DNA of 62,985 nt, taken from Myxococcales bacterium. GTDB taxonomy: Bacteria; Myxococcota_A; Polyangia; GCA-2747355. Location of the stretch: the NCBI GenBank assembly GCA_020431405.1, contig JAGQIK010000479.1:1-62985 (forward strand), written 5' to 3'. Positions within the stretch are counted from its first letter, which is position 1, and each line of letters begins with the position of its first letter. Under the pieces are notes generated by a model, which worked only from the letters and a program-made list of their open reading frames with translations, ran no database searches and was not told the DNA's origin. Both the position numbers and the translations under genes were made by a program. Of the stretch, positions 1-8,613 are shown piece after piece.

Positions 1-1229
1 GACTGCAGCGCAGACTTGGCCTTGGCGGCGGCGTCGACCGCCACGTCACGGTCCTTGCTGGCGCGGGCTGCAAGCTTGCGGCTCTGCGCTTCCGCGGCGC
101 GTGCACGGCGCGCTTCGGCGCGCGCGCTGATCGCTTCGGCACGCGCCGACGCGGCCTGTTGCTTGAAGCGCTCGAGCTCGCTGCGCGCCGAGCGTGCGTT
201 GCGCTCGGCGTCGCTGGCGCGGCGTCGGGCGGCGAGCGCCTGCGCGGCGAGCTTGCGGGCTTGTGCCTTCTGGGCGGCGATGAGGCGGGCGAGCTGCTCG
301 GCGCTCTGGCCGCGAGCGCGGGCGCGCTTGAGATCCTGGCGCTGCTGCTGGCTCAGCTGGCGCGCCTTGTCGCGTGCCGCGCGCGCGGCGGCCGCCGCTT
401 GGCGCGCTTCGCTGGCGAGGGCCAGGGCGCGTGCACGCTCGGCTTTGGCGCGCTGAGCCATACGGCGCTGCAGCTGCTCTTCGACCTTGGCGCGGCGTGC
501 GGCGGCGCGTGCTTGCTTGGCCTCGAGCCGCGCGCGCGCGACCTCGGCGCGCAGCCGTGACATACGTGCCTCCAGGTCCTGGCGGCTGCCCGCTTGCTTC
601 TGCAGCAGCGCCAGGCGCTGCTCGAGCGAGCGGCGCACCTTGCTGTGTGCGGCGACGCGGCTGTCGGCGTGCTCGCGCGCTGTGGCCGCTTGGCGCTTGG
701 TGGCGGCGAGCTCGGCGGCAAGTCGCTGTGCGCGTGCGCGCAGGGCGGCTGCCTCTCGCTGAAGATCGCCGGAGCCCGCGCGGCGCGACGCGGCAGAAGC
801 CGGCGGCGGCGGCGGCGTGCCGTCGAGCGACTCGACGCGGATCACGAGCGCCTGGCCCTCCATCCGCACGCGCGAGGTCACGCGGCGACGCAAGCCCACC
901 GAGACGCGAACGCCCGACCAGCTGCCGCGCTTGACCGGCGCGACGGCGACGTGGCCGACGGCGAAGCTGCCGACGTCGGTCCAGCGTGACAAGCCGCCGA
1001 TCCTGACGTTGGCGATGTCGACCACGACCCGCGGCGGGTTGTGCAGCCTGAAGATGGTGAACGAAGGCCGCCCGCGACAGCCGATGCGCACGACGGTTTC
1101 GGCACCGCTGCTGCTGACGCGCATCGAGCCCAAGCTCGACGAACCCGCGCTGGCCGGTGTCGCTGCGAGCAGCGCCGTTGCCATCAGGGCTAGAGAGAAG
1201 GTCGCTGTTCTGCCGTGCTCGCGCCGCAT
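1..1229 (-). CDS. AMIN-domain / coiled-coil secreted protein (partial, C-terminus outside window)
   Basis: At least 409 residues, still open at base 1. The ATG at 1229 starts MRREHGRTATFSLALMATAL, a signal peptide ending near ATPASA. Residues about 30-120 read as an AMIN domain, with the family pattern of a conserved Arg-Ile strand followed by LHNPPRVVVDIANV; AMIN domains usually bind peptidoglycan or target envelope machines. A Pro-rich linker follows, then more than 250 residues rich in Ala, Arg, Glu, Gln and Lys that should form a long periplasmic coiled coil. The other long open frames over this stretch give Arg/Pro-rich nonsense and are shadows. The AMIN call is a family match by eye; the role (envelope or motility scaffold) is inference. 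Confidence 0.72.
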   Translation of the reverse strand, partial: MRREHGRTATFSLALMATALLAATPASAGSSSLGSMRVSSSGAETVVRIGCRGRPSFTIFRLHNPPRVVVDIANVRIGGLSRWTDVGSFAVGHVAVAPVKRGSWSGVRVSVGLRRRVTSRVRMEGQALVIRVESLDGTPPPPPASAASRRAGSGDLQREAAALRARAQRLAAELAATKRQAATAREHADSRVAAHSKVRRSLEQRLALLQKQAGSRQDLEARMSRLRAEVARARLEAKQARAAARRAKVEEQLQRRMAQRAKAERARALALASEARQAAAAARAARDKARQLSQQQRQDLKRARARGQSAEQLARLIAAQKAQARKLAAQALAARRRASDAERNARSARSELERFKQQAASARAEAISARAEARRARAAEAQSRKLAARASKDRDVAVDAAAKAKSALQ

Positions 1230-1518
1230 GCCCGCTCCGTCTTGGCGAGGGTCTTCGCCGCGGGCGATTGCTCCGCGGTTCGAATCGTCGCGAGGGGCCC
1301 GCTCGGACGCCTCGCTGGCGTCCAGGGTATCGACGCGCCCTAGTTGGGCAACTTTTTGACAACAGAGGTTAAATGGTTGTCCTGCAAGATGTAGGCAAAG
1401 GTAGGGGATTGAACGATGCGGGCCGATCCGTCATCGTTTCCGCGAAGGACTAGGCCCGTATGTCGTATGACAGCCTATTGCCTTCCCAGGCATTCCTGCC
1501 GACACAGCGGAGAGAATC
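1230..1518. promoter_or_regulatory. Divergent intergenic region with clustered dyads
   Basis: This 289 bp gap lies between the AMIN gene (leftward) and the gene at 1519 (rightward) and should hold both promoters. It contains AGTTG-GG-CAACT at 1342-1353 and, immediately after, GACAAC at 1358-1363 paired with GTTGTC at 1376-1381 across a 12 bp spacer that is A+T-rich for this genome. TTGACA occurs at 1356-1361 but no good -10 lies 16-18 bp downstream. It is a candidate operator; no regulator is identified. Confidence 0.35.
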
Positions 1519-2406
1519 GTGGCGTCATCCGACCGCTCGCAAAGCCCCCAGAAGCTCGGCCCCAGCAGAAAAAGCGTCATCATTCTCGGGTTCGTGCTGA
1601 TGAGCGCCTCGCTAGCGTTCGCCCTCGGTGCCCGCATCACGGCACCGCCCGACCGTCACGCCAACGTCGCCGCCAGCGCTGCCCCCTCGATTCGAGCACC
1701 GCTGGTTCAGACTGCCCGCATCATCGACAAACAAGCGCCCACCATCGCCACCGGGGCAACGGCCGCGGCCGGCGCCGCCGATGACACGAAGACGGCGCTG
1801 CTCACGCCCAACGGCCGCCGCGTGCTGACTTGGGGCTCGTGCACGCTGGCCGCTGCCGACACGCGCACCGCCGTCGCAGCCGCCACGTCCGTTAGAGAGA
1901 CGGCCGCCGAGCCGCAGGTCGCCGCCAAACCCAGGCCCGGCGACGTGGGCCTGCTGCCCGCGCCCACCGCCGCAGACGAGCGCGTCATCGCGCAGGCGGC
2001 ACGCCGCCGCGCGGCCAAACGCGCTCGTGGCACCCGCCGCACGATCATCGTCGCCCATGACGGGTCGGCACGGTCGGTGATGGCAAACATCCGCTTCGCC
2101 AAGCGCAGCCGCGCTGCGCGCGACGCCGCCAAGAGCAACCTCCCCGAGCTGCCGCGACGCGCCGACGTGGGCCGCGTGATGCAGTCGATCCGCCAGCGCG
2201 TGCAGCTCTGCTACGACCGCGGCATGGTCCCCGGCAGCGTGGTGCTCGACATCACCATCGCCGGCGCCAGCGGCAAGGTCGTCGGCAGCAGCGTCTCGGC
2301 CAAATCGAGCACCGCCGACTGTATCGAGCGCCTCGTCGAGCGCCTGACCTTCCCGCGCTTCGCGCGCTCGCGCGCCACCATCCGCTACCCCTACTCGTTC
2401 CAGTAG
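1519..2406 (+). CDS. Single-pass protein with AgmX/PglI (TonB-like) C-terminal domain
   Basis: 295 residues from a GTG start with a GAGAG Shine-Dalgarno just upstream. One membrane segment (about residues 17-37, VIILGFVLMSASLAFAL) anchors it. Residues about 38-205 form an Ala/Arg/Pro-rich, low-complexity linker. The last 85 residues (from LPRRADVGRVMQSI, with QLCYDRG and GSVVLDITI) match the AgmX/PglI C-terminal domain seen in Myxococcota gliding-motility and related proteins, a TonB-C-like fold in which the CY pair is typical. It probably reaches into the periplasm to contact an envelope partner. There is no ExbB/ExbD neighbour, so a link to energy transduction is not supported here. Confidence 0.7.
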   Translation: MASSDRSQSPQKLGPSRKSVIILGFVLMSASLAFALGARITAPPDRHANVAASAAPSIRAPLVQTARIIDKQAPTIATGATAAAGAADDTKTALLTPNGRRVLTWGSCTLAAADTRTAVAAATSVRETAAEPQVAAKPRPGDVGLLPAPTAADERVIAQAARRRAAKRARGTRRTIIVAHDGSARSVMANIRFAKRSRAARDAAKSNLPELPRRADVGRVMQSIRQRVQLCYDRGMVPGSVVLDITIAGASGKVVGSSVSAKSSTADCIERLVERLTFPRFARSRATIRYPYSFQ

Positions 2407-2495
2407 CCGGTAGGCAGGCGCAGCAGGCGCCGCGGCAGCTGCCGTCCTCGCGGTTGCCATAGCGCGCGCTGGCCAGCGCTGCTATTAAGCCGGCA

Positions 2496-3635
2496 GTGCG
2501 CGCCTTCTACTTCTTCGCCTTCGGCGGGCTTGGCGCCGTCTTCCCGTTTCTACCGCTGCTGCTGCGCGGCAAGTCCCTCGCGCCGCGCCAGATCTCGTGG
2601 GTCATGACGCTCTTTCCCGCGAGCAACCTCGCGGTGCCGCCGCTATGGGGCATCGCGGCCGATCTCTTCGGGCGCCGGCTGCCGCTGCTTCGCGCCGCCG
2701 CTGCGACGACGGCTCTCGCGACCCTGCTTTTGTGGCCGGCGTCGTCGCTGTGGTCGCTGTCGGTGGCGGTGCTGCTCTACTGCATCGGCCGAGCGCCGAT
2801 CTCGTCGCTCGCCGACGCGATCACCGCGGCGCAGCTCGGCAACGCGCGCGAGCGCTTCGCGCGCATCCGCGTGTTCGGCTCTATCGGCTTCGCGCTGGCC
2901 GTGCTCGTCGTCGGGCAGCTGGCGGTGGCGAGCCGCCCTGCCCTCTTCGTCAGCATCGCTGGCGCGCTGTATCTGATCGCCGCGCTCTCGACCTTACGCG
3001 TCGGCGAAGCGGCGCCCGAAGCGGCGCAAATCGCCACGCGCGAACGCGTGCGCTTCGCCGACGTGCTGCAGCGGCTGCGCGACCCGTTTCTGTTGCTGCT
3101 GCTCGCTGGCAACGCGACCTACTACGCGGCGCACGCCGCCTACGACGCGTTCTTCAGCCTGCACCTGGGACAGCTCGGCTTCAGCGACGGCTTCATCGGC
3201 GTGGCCTGGATGGTCGGCGTGCTGGTGGAGATCCTGCTGCTGATCGTGGCGCCGCCGCTGATGGTGCACAGCCGCCGGCTGCTCGCGGCGTGCGGGGTGA
3301 TGGCGACCACGCGCTGGCTGCTGCTCTCGATGCTGAGCTCGCGCGCGACCATCGCCGCCATCGCGCAGCCCATGCATGGTGTGACCTTCGGCATCTGGTA
3401 CATCGCGATGGTCAAAGAGGTGCAAGACCGCGCGCCCGAGCGCCTGCGCGCCGCGCAGCAAAGCCTCGCGGCCGCCGCGACCGGCTTCGGCATGGTGGTG
3501 GGCTATCTCGGAGGCGGCGCGCTGTTCGCGAGCGGCGCGGGACCGCTGGTGTTTCGCGTAGCGAGCGGCGCTGCCGCGCTGGCGACGGTGATCTACCTCG
3601 TCTACCTGCGGCGCGCGTCGCGATGCGCTACTTGA
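2496..3635 (+). CDS. MFS transporter (MFS_1-like / HcaT-NupG-like)
   Basis: 379 residues, about 12 hydrophobic helices, cytoplasmic membrane. The N-terminus (FYFFAFGGLGAVFPFLPLLL) and the loop DLFGRRLPLLR between helices 2 and 3 are typical of the MFS_1-like group that includes 3-phenylpropionate and nucleoside permeases. Substrate unknown. The start is GTG; TATTAA at 2483-2488 lies only 8 bp upstream, so the transcript may be leaderless. The 3' end overlaps the convergent glycosidase gene by 8 bp. Confidence 0.8.
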   Translation: MRAFYFFAFGGLGAVFPFLPLLLRGKSLAPRQISWVMTLFPASNLAVPPLWGIAADLFGRRLPLLRAAAATTALATLLLWPASSLWSLSVAVLLYCIGRAPISSLADAITAAQLGNARERFARIRVFGSIGFALAVLVVGQLAVASRPALFVSIAGALYLIAALSTLRVGEAAPEAAQIATRERVRFADVLQRLRDPFLLLLLAGNATYYAAHAAYDAFFSLHLGQLGFSDGFIGVAWMVGVLVEILLLIVAPPLMVHSRRLLAACGVMATTRWLLLSMLSSRATIAAIAQPMHGVTFGIWYIAMVKEVQDRAPERLRAAQQSLAAAATGFGMVVGYLGGGALFASGAGPLVFRVASGAAALATVIYLVYLRRASRCAT

Positions 3636-6189
3636 TCGAGAGCGTCCCGGCGCCGAGCACGCGCGCGTAGAGCCAGCCGTTGGCGGCGTCGTAGAAGTAG
3701 CAGCCTCCGGCGCAGGTCGCCGTCTCGGCCTCGCTGCTGACCGCCGGCAAGGCCGTGCCGTCGACGGTCACCGTCGCTGGCGTGGCGGGCCCCGCGGCGC
3801 GGCGCAGCCAGTCGATGCGCGGCCGGAAGTCGCTGTGCTGGCTGCCTGGCGTGATCGCCAGACGCACCTCGCTGCCGCTGGCCTCGCCGACGACCTGTGT
3901 GCCGTCAAAGAACGTGCGCGTGACCTGCGCGCCGGGCACGAAGAGCAGCGCGAGCTCGGAGCGATGCGCCTCGTAGCTGACGACCCCGGCGGCCGTGGCG
4001 GGCGCCAGCGTGTCCACCGCGGTGGCGAGCATGCCGATCAGCGCGCCCTGGCGGTAGAACAGCGGCAGCTCGCCGCGCGGCGCGTCGACCTCGACCTCCT
4101 GCTTGCCCGTGTAGATCGCGCGGCTCGGCTGGTGCACCCACGTCCCCTCGGGCAGGTAGACCTTGCGCTTGACCGCGCCCGCGGTGATGACCGGCGCGAC
4201 GAGGATGTCGTCGCCGAGCATGAACGTGAAATGGCGCGTCCAGGTCTGCTTGTCGTCGTGATAGGCGAGCGCCAGCGGCCGGTTGACGGGCCGTCCGGTC
4301 TTGCTGGCCTCGACGGCGAGCGAATAGATGGTGGGAAAGAGATCGGTGTGCAGGCGCGCGGCGCGGCGAACGCGTCCCAGCGTCTCGGCGTCGAAGAGCG
4401 TCGTATCCCACGGGTTGTGGCTCTTGCCGCCGCCGCCGAGCTGCATGATCGTGCCCAGCGCCGCGTAGTCGGCCCAGCGCTCGAGACACTCGCTGGTGGG
4501 CAGACCCTTGCGGAAGCCGCCGATGTCGGAGCCAAAGAACGGATAGCCCGACAGCGAGAGCGAAAGGCCCGCGGTGATCGCCGCCGGCAGCCCGCCGACG
4601 CGGCCGTCGGCGTGCGTGTCGAAGTTGCTGTCGAGGTCGCCGGGCCAGATCGCCGTGTTGCGGTCCTGCTCGCCGAGCGATCCCGCGCGCGTGATCAGAA
4701 AGCCGTCCCCCTGCGCCAGCGCGCCGAGGTACGTGTCGTGATAGAGGCGCGGGAACTCGCGATGCATCGTCTGCGTGTCGCGGTCACCGTGGAAGCGAAA
4801 CGGTGCGAGCACGGCGCCGATGGCGACCACCGCCTCCTCGCCGTAGTCGAGCTTGAAGCCCGAGACGCCGAGGTCGGTGACCTTCTTGATCAGCGTGCGC
4901 CAGAAGGCCTGCGCGCCGGGCGCCGAGAAGTCGACCAGCGTGCCGTTGTCGCTGGCGCCCCACTTGTAGGCGATCGGCTTGCCGTCGGTGCCCTTCATCA
5001 GAAAGCCGCCCTGAGCCGCCTGCTGGTAGAGCGCTGTCTGCTTGGTGTCGAGGTTGGGCGTCGACCACAGCAGCACCTTGTAGCCGTCCGCCGCGAGCGA
5101 CGAGATCGTGCCGGCGATGTCGGGGAACTGGTTGGTGTCGAACTCGAACGTGTTGTAGCCGGTCTGCCAGGGGTTATCGATCCACACCACCGACGCGGGC
5201 ACGTTGTTGTCGCGCATCGCTTTGGCGTCGTCGAGCAGCTCCTGCTGGTTGGCCAGCGCGTTGCGCCACTGCTGCAGGCCGAAGGCCCAGCGCGGCGGCA
5301 GCGCGGGTTTGCTCGTCAGTGCCACCAACCGTTCGACCAGCGCAAGTGGCCGGTCGTCGGTCATCAGCAGCACTTCGAGCTCGTGGGTGTGAAACGTCGC
5401 GCAGATGCGATCGTCGCGCGCGGCGGCGACATCGAAGGCGCCGGCGTGGAAGTCGTTGACGAGCATCGCCCAGCCGCGCGGGCTGAGCGCGAAGGGCACC
5501 GGCACGTGCACCTCGTTGAGGCCGGTGTCGCTGCTGGTGTCGACGAGGATCTGCATCTCGCGTACCACACCGCGCGCGCCGACGGTGTCGAAGACCTCAC
5601 CGAAGCCGAAGAACAGCTCGTCGCTCTGCGCGGCGAGGCAGTGGCGCGTGAGCACGGTCTGCGGCCCGGTCGCTTCCTGCGGCGCGATGCCCTTGATGCG
5701 CAGGCTCACCGCACCCGTGACCTTGCTCGGCGCCAGCTCGATCGAGGCACCGCCGGCGAAGGTGATGATGCGGCGCTCTCCTTCGCTGGTCACAGCGCGC
5801 GCCGCGCCCAGCGCGGCAAAGCTGACGGTGCTCGGTATCTTGGCCGGGTTGTAATAGAGCACGGGGTTGTAGGGGTCGACGCTGCCGAACGCGATCGGCG
5901 CCAGCGCGTCGTCCCCGCTCGCGGGCGCAGCCTCGGTGAGCGCTGTGCCACGATGCAGAAGCTGCAACCTGCCTGTCTTCGGCTCGTAGCGAACGCTCGT
6001 CTCGCCCGAGGTGACGACGACCTCGTCGGGAAGCGGCGCGGCCTCGGTGACCGCGTCGCCGGCGCCGTCGTTGGCGTCGCTGGCGTCGGCGCCCGCGTCT
6101 TGGCCGGGCGCGTTGTCCGAGCAGCCCGCCGCGGCGGCGAGCGCGAGCAGCAGCGCGGCGAGCACGATACGAAAGCTGGAGAGGATCAT
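3628..6189 (-). CDS. Glycoside hydrolase family 31 lipoprotein (alpha-glucosidase/alpha-xylosidase type)
   Basis: 853 residues. Lipobox AAAGC with Cys23 and an Asp/Ala-rich linker place it as a lipid-anchored enzyme of the periplasm or cell surface. The GH31 barrel shows the nucleophile motif GFKLDYGEE (Asp near residue 447) and the acid/base region AIWPGDLDSNF (Asp near residue 518), followed by SGYPFFGSDIGGF, a close match to the YicI-type signature. GH31 enzymes release terminal alpha-linked glucose or xylose, or act as transferases; the exact substrate is not readable from sequence. No sugar operon surrounds it. It faces the GST gene across 24 bp, where a shared promoter is proposed. Confidence 0.9.
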   Translation of the reverse strand: MILSSFRIVLAALLLALAAAAGCSDNAPGQDAGADASDANDGAGDAVTEAAPLPDEVVVTSGETSVRYEPKTGRLQLLHRGTALTEAAPASGDDALAPIAFGSVDPYNPVLYYNPAKIPSTVSFAALGAARAVTSEGERRIITFAGGASIELAPSKVTGAVSLRIKGIAPQEATGPQTVLTRHCLAAQSDELFFGFGEVFDTVGARGVVREMQILVDTSSDTGLNEVHVPVPFALSPRGWAMLVNDFHAGAFDVAAARDDRICATFHTHELEVLLMTDDRPLALVERLVALTSKPALPPRWAFGLQQWRNALANQQELLDDAKAMRDNNVPASVVWIDNPWQTGYNTFEFDTNQFPDIAGTISSLAADGYKVLLWSTPNLDTKQTALYQQAAQGGFLMKGTDGKPIAYKWGASDNGTLVDFSAPGAQAFWRTLIKKVTDLGVSGFKLDYGEEAVVAIGAVLAPFRFHGDRDTQTMHREFPRLYHDTYLGALAQGDGFLITRAGSLGEQDRNTAIWPGDLDSNFDTHADGRVGGLPAAITAGLSLSLSGYPFFGSDIGGFRKGLPTSECLERWADYAALGTIMQLGGGGKSHNPWDTTLFDAETLGRVRRAARLHTDLFPTIYSLAVEASKTGRPVNRPLALAYHDDKQTWTRHFTFMLGDDILVAPVITAGAVKRKVYLPEGTWVHQPSRAIYTGKQEVEVDAPRGELPLFYRQGALIGMLATAVDTLAPATAAGVVSYEAHRSELALLFVPGAQVTRTFFDGTQVVGEASGSEVRLAITPGSQHSDFRPRIDWLRRAAGPATPATVTVDGTALPAVSSEAETATCAGGCYFYDAANGWLYARVLGAGTLSIK

Positions 6190-6195
6190 AAGACC

Positions 6196-6202
6196 TATAC
6201 TA
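6196..6202. promoter_or_regulatory. Candidate bidirectional -10 element (TATACTA)
   Basis: The 24 bp between the two divergent start codons contains TATACTA, which fits the TAnnnTA pattern that can act as a -10 on both strands. Read rightward, TATACT predicts transcription starting about 6 nt before the GST ATG. Read leftward, TAGTAT predicts a start at or next to the glycosidase ATG. No Shine-Dalgarno fits in the gap, so leaderless transcripts are likely. Confidence 0.45.
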
Positions 6203-6213
6203 AGCGAACGCGC

Positions 6214-6960
6214 ATGCGGCTCATCACCATACCGCTAAGTCACTACTGCGAGCGAGCGCGCTGGGCGCTCGACCGCGCGGGACTAGCCTATCGCGAAGAG
6301 CAGCACCTGCAGTGCTTTCACTGGCCCTACGTGCTGTGGCACGGCGGGCGCCGCACAGTGCCGCTGCTGCTCGCCGAGCGCGCGACGTTGCGCGACTCGG
6401 CGGACATCGTGCGTTACGCCGACGCGCGCTGCGCCGACGAGCAGCGCAAGGTCTACCCCCGCGCCGAGCGCGAGCGCCGCGAGGTCGAATCGCTCGAGCG
6501 GGACTTCGCCGAGAACCTCGGCGTGGCCACGCGCCTGCTGCTCTACTTTCACTTCTTCAACTGGGGCTTCAACGCGCTGCCGATCAACGACGGCGACGCG
6601 CCGACGTGGGAGCAGCTCGCGCTGCGCGCGCTCTACTATCCGATGCGCACGATGATGGGGCGCTACGTGGGAATCGACGCCGAGTCGCTGCAGCAGTCAC
6701 GTGACACCATCGAGCGCGCCCTCGACGACGTCGCCGCGCGTCTCGACGACGGTCGCCCCTACCTGTGCGGCGACCGCTTCAGCGCCGCCGACATGACCTT
6801 TGCCTCGATGCTGGCGATCCTCGTGCTGCCCGAGCAGTACGGCGTGCAGCTGCCGCGCGAGAGCGACTTCCCCGAAGCAGCGCAGGTCGACATCAGGCGC
6901 GCACGGGCACATCCCGCGGGGCAGTACGCGTTGCGCGTCTACGCAGCCGAACGTCGCTAG
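6214..6960 (+). CDS. Glutathione S-transferase family protein
   Basis: 248 residues. The N-terminal thioredoxin-like half begins MRLITIPLSHYCERARWAL, where the SHYC segment sits at the usual catalytic Ser/Cys position, and TVPLLL supplies the cis-Pro loop. The all-alpha C-terminal half includes PYLCGDRFSAADMTFASML, the standard GST N-capping region. Cytosolic. Substrate unknown; roles in detoxification or thiol transfer are typical of the family. The ATG at 6214 is preferred because the much longer upstream frame is only antisense to the glycosidase gene. Confidence 0.85.
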   Translation: MRLITIPLSHYCERARWALDRAGLAYREEQHLQCFHWPYVLWHGGRRTVPLLLAERATLRDSADIVRYADARCADEQRKVYPRAERERREVESLERDFAENLGVATRLLLYFHFFNWGFNALPINDGDAPTWEQLALRALYYPMRTMMGRYVGIDAESLQQSRDTIERALDDVAARLDDGRPYLCGDRFSAADMTFASMLAILVLPEQYGVQLPRESDFPEAAQVDIRRARAHPAGQYALRVYAAERR

Positions 6961-6968
6961 GCGGCTGT

Positions 6969-6992
6969 CGGGCTAGACGACTCGGGCTAGAC
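6969..6992. repeat. Two direct copies of CGGGCTAGAC at a convergent gene end
   Basis: Copies lie at 6969-6978 and 6983-6992, separated by GACT. The second copy contains the TAG stop of the leftward pseudouridine synthase. It looks like a small local duplication rather than a regulatory site. Confidence 0.5.
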
Positions 6993-7694
6993 CACCGGCC
7001 CGTCGTAGGCGCGCAGCTTCTCGAGCACGTCCTCGAGCTCGGGCGGCAGCGGGGCCTCGAGCTCGAGCGCCTCGGCGCGCCCCGGTCGCAGCACGCGCAG
7101 CCACGCCGCGTGCAGGAAGTGCCGTCCCAGCCCGAAGGTCTCGCGAAAGAAGCGGTTGACCTTGCTGTCGCCGTAGAGCACGTCGCCGACGATGGGGTGC
7201 GAGATGTGTTTGAGGTGGTAGCGCAGCTGGTGGCGGCGCCCCGTGTGTGGCGTGGCGCGCACGAGGGTGTAGCGATCGCAGAAGCTTTCGAGCGGCTCGA
7301 AGTCGCTGCGCGCGTCGCGTCGCACGTCGCCTTCCTTGACGCCGCGATCGCAGGTCAGCGGCGCCTCGATGGTGCCGCGCGCCAGGCCGAGGTAGCGCTT
7401 GTGCCAGATGCCGTCACGCACGTCGGCCGACATCAGCGAAGCGACCTCGCTCGACTTGGCGAACACGATCACGCCCGAGGTTTGACGGTCGAGCCGGTGC
7501 AGCGGGAAGACCTTGGCGCCGGTGCGCTCGGCGAGCGCGTTGTTGAGCAGCAGCGCGCCGCGCACGCCGCGCGTGTAGTGCACGACAGACCAGGCGGGTT
7601 TGTTGATCGCGACCAGCTCGTCGTCCTCGTAGACTAGCTCGAGGTCGGCAGCGCTGTGCACCTCGCCGCTGCGCTGGTAGGCGTCCTCGCTCAC
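6987..7694 (-). CDS. RluA/TruC-family pseudouridine synthase
   Basis: 235 residues from a GTG whose bases overlap the upstream stop (GTGA), so it is translationally coupled to the HMG-CoA lyase gene. The catalytic motif PLHRLDRQTSGVIVF carries the conserved Asp, and TGRRHQLRYHLKHISHPIVG plus GDVLYGD are typical of the family. Size and layout are close to E. coli TruC, which makes pseudouridine 65 in certain tRNAs; RluA-family relatives on rRNA cannot be excluded. There is no S4 domain. Its place at the end of a catabolic operon is probably only a transcriptional convenience. Confidence 0.85.
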   Translation of the reverse strand: MSEDAYQRSGEVHSAADLELVYEDDELVAINKPAWSVVHYTRGVRGALLLNNALAERTGAKVFPLHRLDRQTSGVIVFAKSSEVASLMSADVRDGIWHKRYLGLARGTIEAPLTCDRGVKEGDVRRDARSDFEPLESFCDRYTLVRATPHTGRRHQLRYHLKHISHPIVGDVLYGDSKVNRFFRETFGLGRHFLHAAWLRVLRPGRAEALELEAPLPPELEDVLEKLRAYDGPVV

Positions 7695-8611
7695 TGCGCG
7701 TGATGGCCGCGCGGCGGTGGTCCGGCGCGCAGCACGTGCGACGGCAGGCGGCGGCCGATGATGTCCTGCATGCGCAGGCTGGCGGCGCGCAGCTTGTCGA
7801 GGTTCACGCCGCTGTGGATGCCGAGACCATCGAGCATGTAGATCAGGTCTTCGGTAGGCAGGTTGCCCATGGCGCCGGGCGCGAAGGGGCAGCCGCCGAG
7901 GCCGCCGGCGGAGGCGTCGATCACCGAGACGCCGACCTCGAGGGCAGCCAGCACGTTGGCCAGCGCCGTTCCGCGCGTGTCGTGAAAGTGTGCCGCGAGC
8001 ATGTCCACGCCGACGTCGGCGGCGATGGACTCGAGCAGCGAGCGCACCACGCCGGGTGTGGCGGCGCCGATGGTGTCGGCGATGGAGACCTCGCGGCAGC
8101 CGAGCTCGCACAGCACGGCCGTCACGTGGCGCGTCGCGTCCGGCTCCACTGGCCCTTCGAAGGGACACCACCACGCGGTCGAGACGTAGCCGCGCACGCC
8201 GAGGCCGGCGCTCTTGGCGCCTTCGATGACGCCGGCGAAGTGTTCGAGCGACTTCTCGACGCTCATGTGGATGTTGCGCTCGGCGAAGGCGTCGGAGGCG
8301 GCCGTGAAGACCGCGATGTCGCGCACGCCGGCCTCGATGGCGCGTTCGAGGCCGTGCTCGTTGGGCACCAGCGCCGTCAGCGTCACCGACGCGAGCGACT
8401 CGTCGCTGCACAGCTCGCGCGCCATCGCCTCGCTGTCTGCCATCTGCGGCACGAGGTCTTCGCGCACGAAGGCGCCGATCTCGATCTCCTGCAGGCCGGC
8501 GGCTGCCAGCGCGCGCACGAAGGCGAGCCGATCGGCGAGCGAGACCACCTCGGGCTCGTTCTGCAGGCCGTCGCGCGGCGCGACCTCGACGATTCGCACG
8601 CGGTCAGGCAT
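7691..8611 (-). CDS. liuE: Hydroxymethylglutaryl-CoA lyase
   Basis: 306 residues. It cleaves 3-hydroxy-3-methylglutaryl-CoA to acetyl-CoA and acetoacetate, the last step of leucine breakdown. The start VRIVEVAPRDGLQNE gives the metal-binding Asp of the DRE-TIM barrel family, HFHDTRG gives the metal His pair, and GGLGGCPFAPGAMGN contains the catalytic Cys of the HMG-CoA lyase signature. It lies 2 bp after the biotin carrier gene. The leftward operon order (carboxyltransferase, hydratase, carboxylase, lyase) matches the liu/mcc pathway. Confidence 0.94.
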   Translation of the reverse strand: MPDRVRIVEVAPRDGLQNEPEVVSLADRLAFVRALAAAGLQEIEIGAFVREDLVPQMADSEAMARELCSDESLASVTLTALVPNEHGLERAIEAGVRDIAVFTAASDAFAERNIHMSVEKSLEHFAGVIEGAKSAGLGVRGYVSTAWWCPFEGPVEPDATRHVTAVLCELGCREVSIADTIGAATPGVVRSLLESIAADVGVDMLAAHFHDTRGTALANVLAALEVGVSVIDASAGGLGGCPFAPGAMGNLPTEDLIYMLDGLGIHSGVNLDKLRAASLRMQDIIGRRLPSHVLRAGPPPRGHHAQ

Positions 8612-8613
8612 CG

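Noticed and set aside
3835-6213. Very long open frame running antisense to the GH31 gene and continuing in frame into the GST gene
   Set aside because: Its translation is Arg/Gly/Ala-rich without domains, as expected opposite a high-G+C gene; the GST homology begins at the ATG at 6214.
7695-8411. Upstream in-frame extension of the pseudouridine synthase
   Set aside because: It overlaps the HMG-CoA lyase in another frame and is Arg-rich nonsense; the GTG at 7694 overlapping the lyase stop is the better start.
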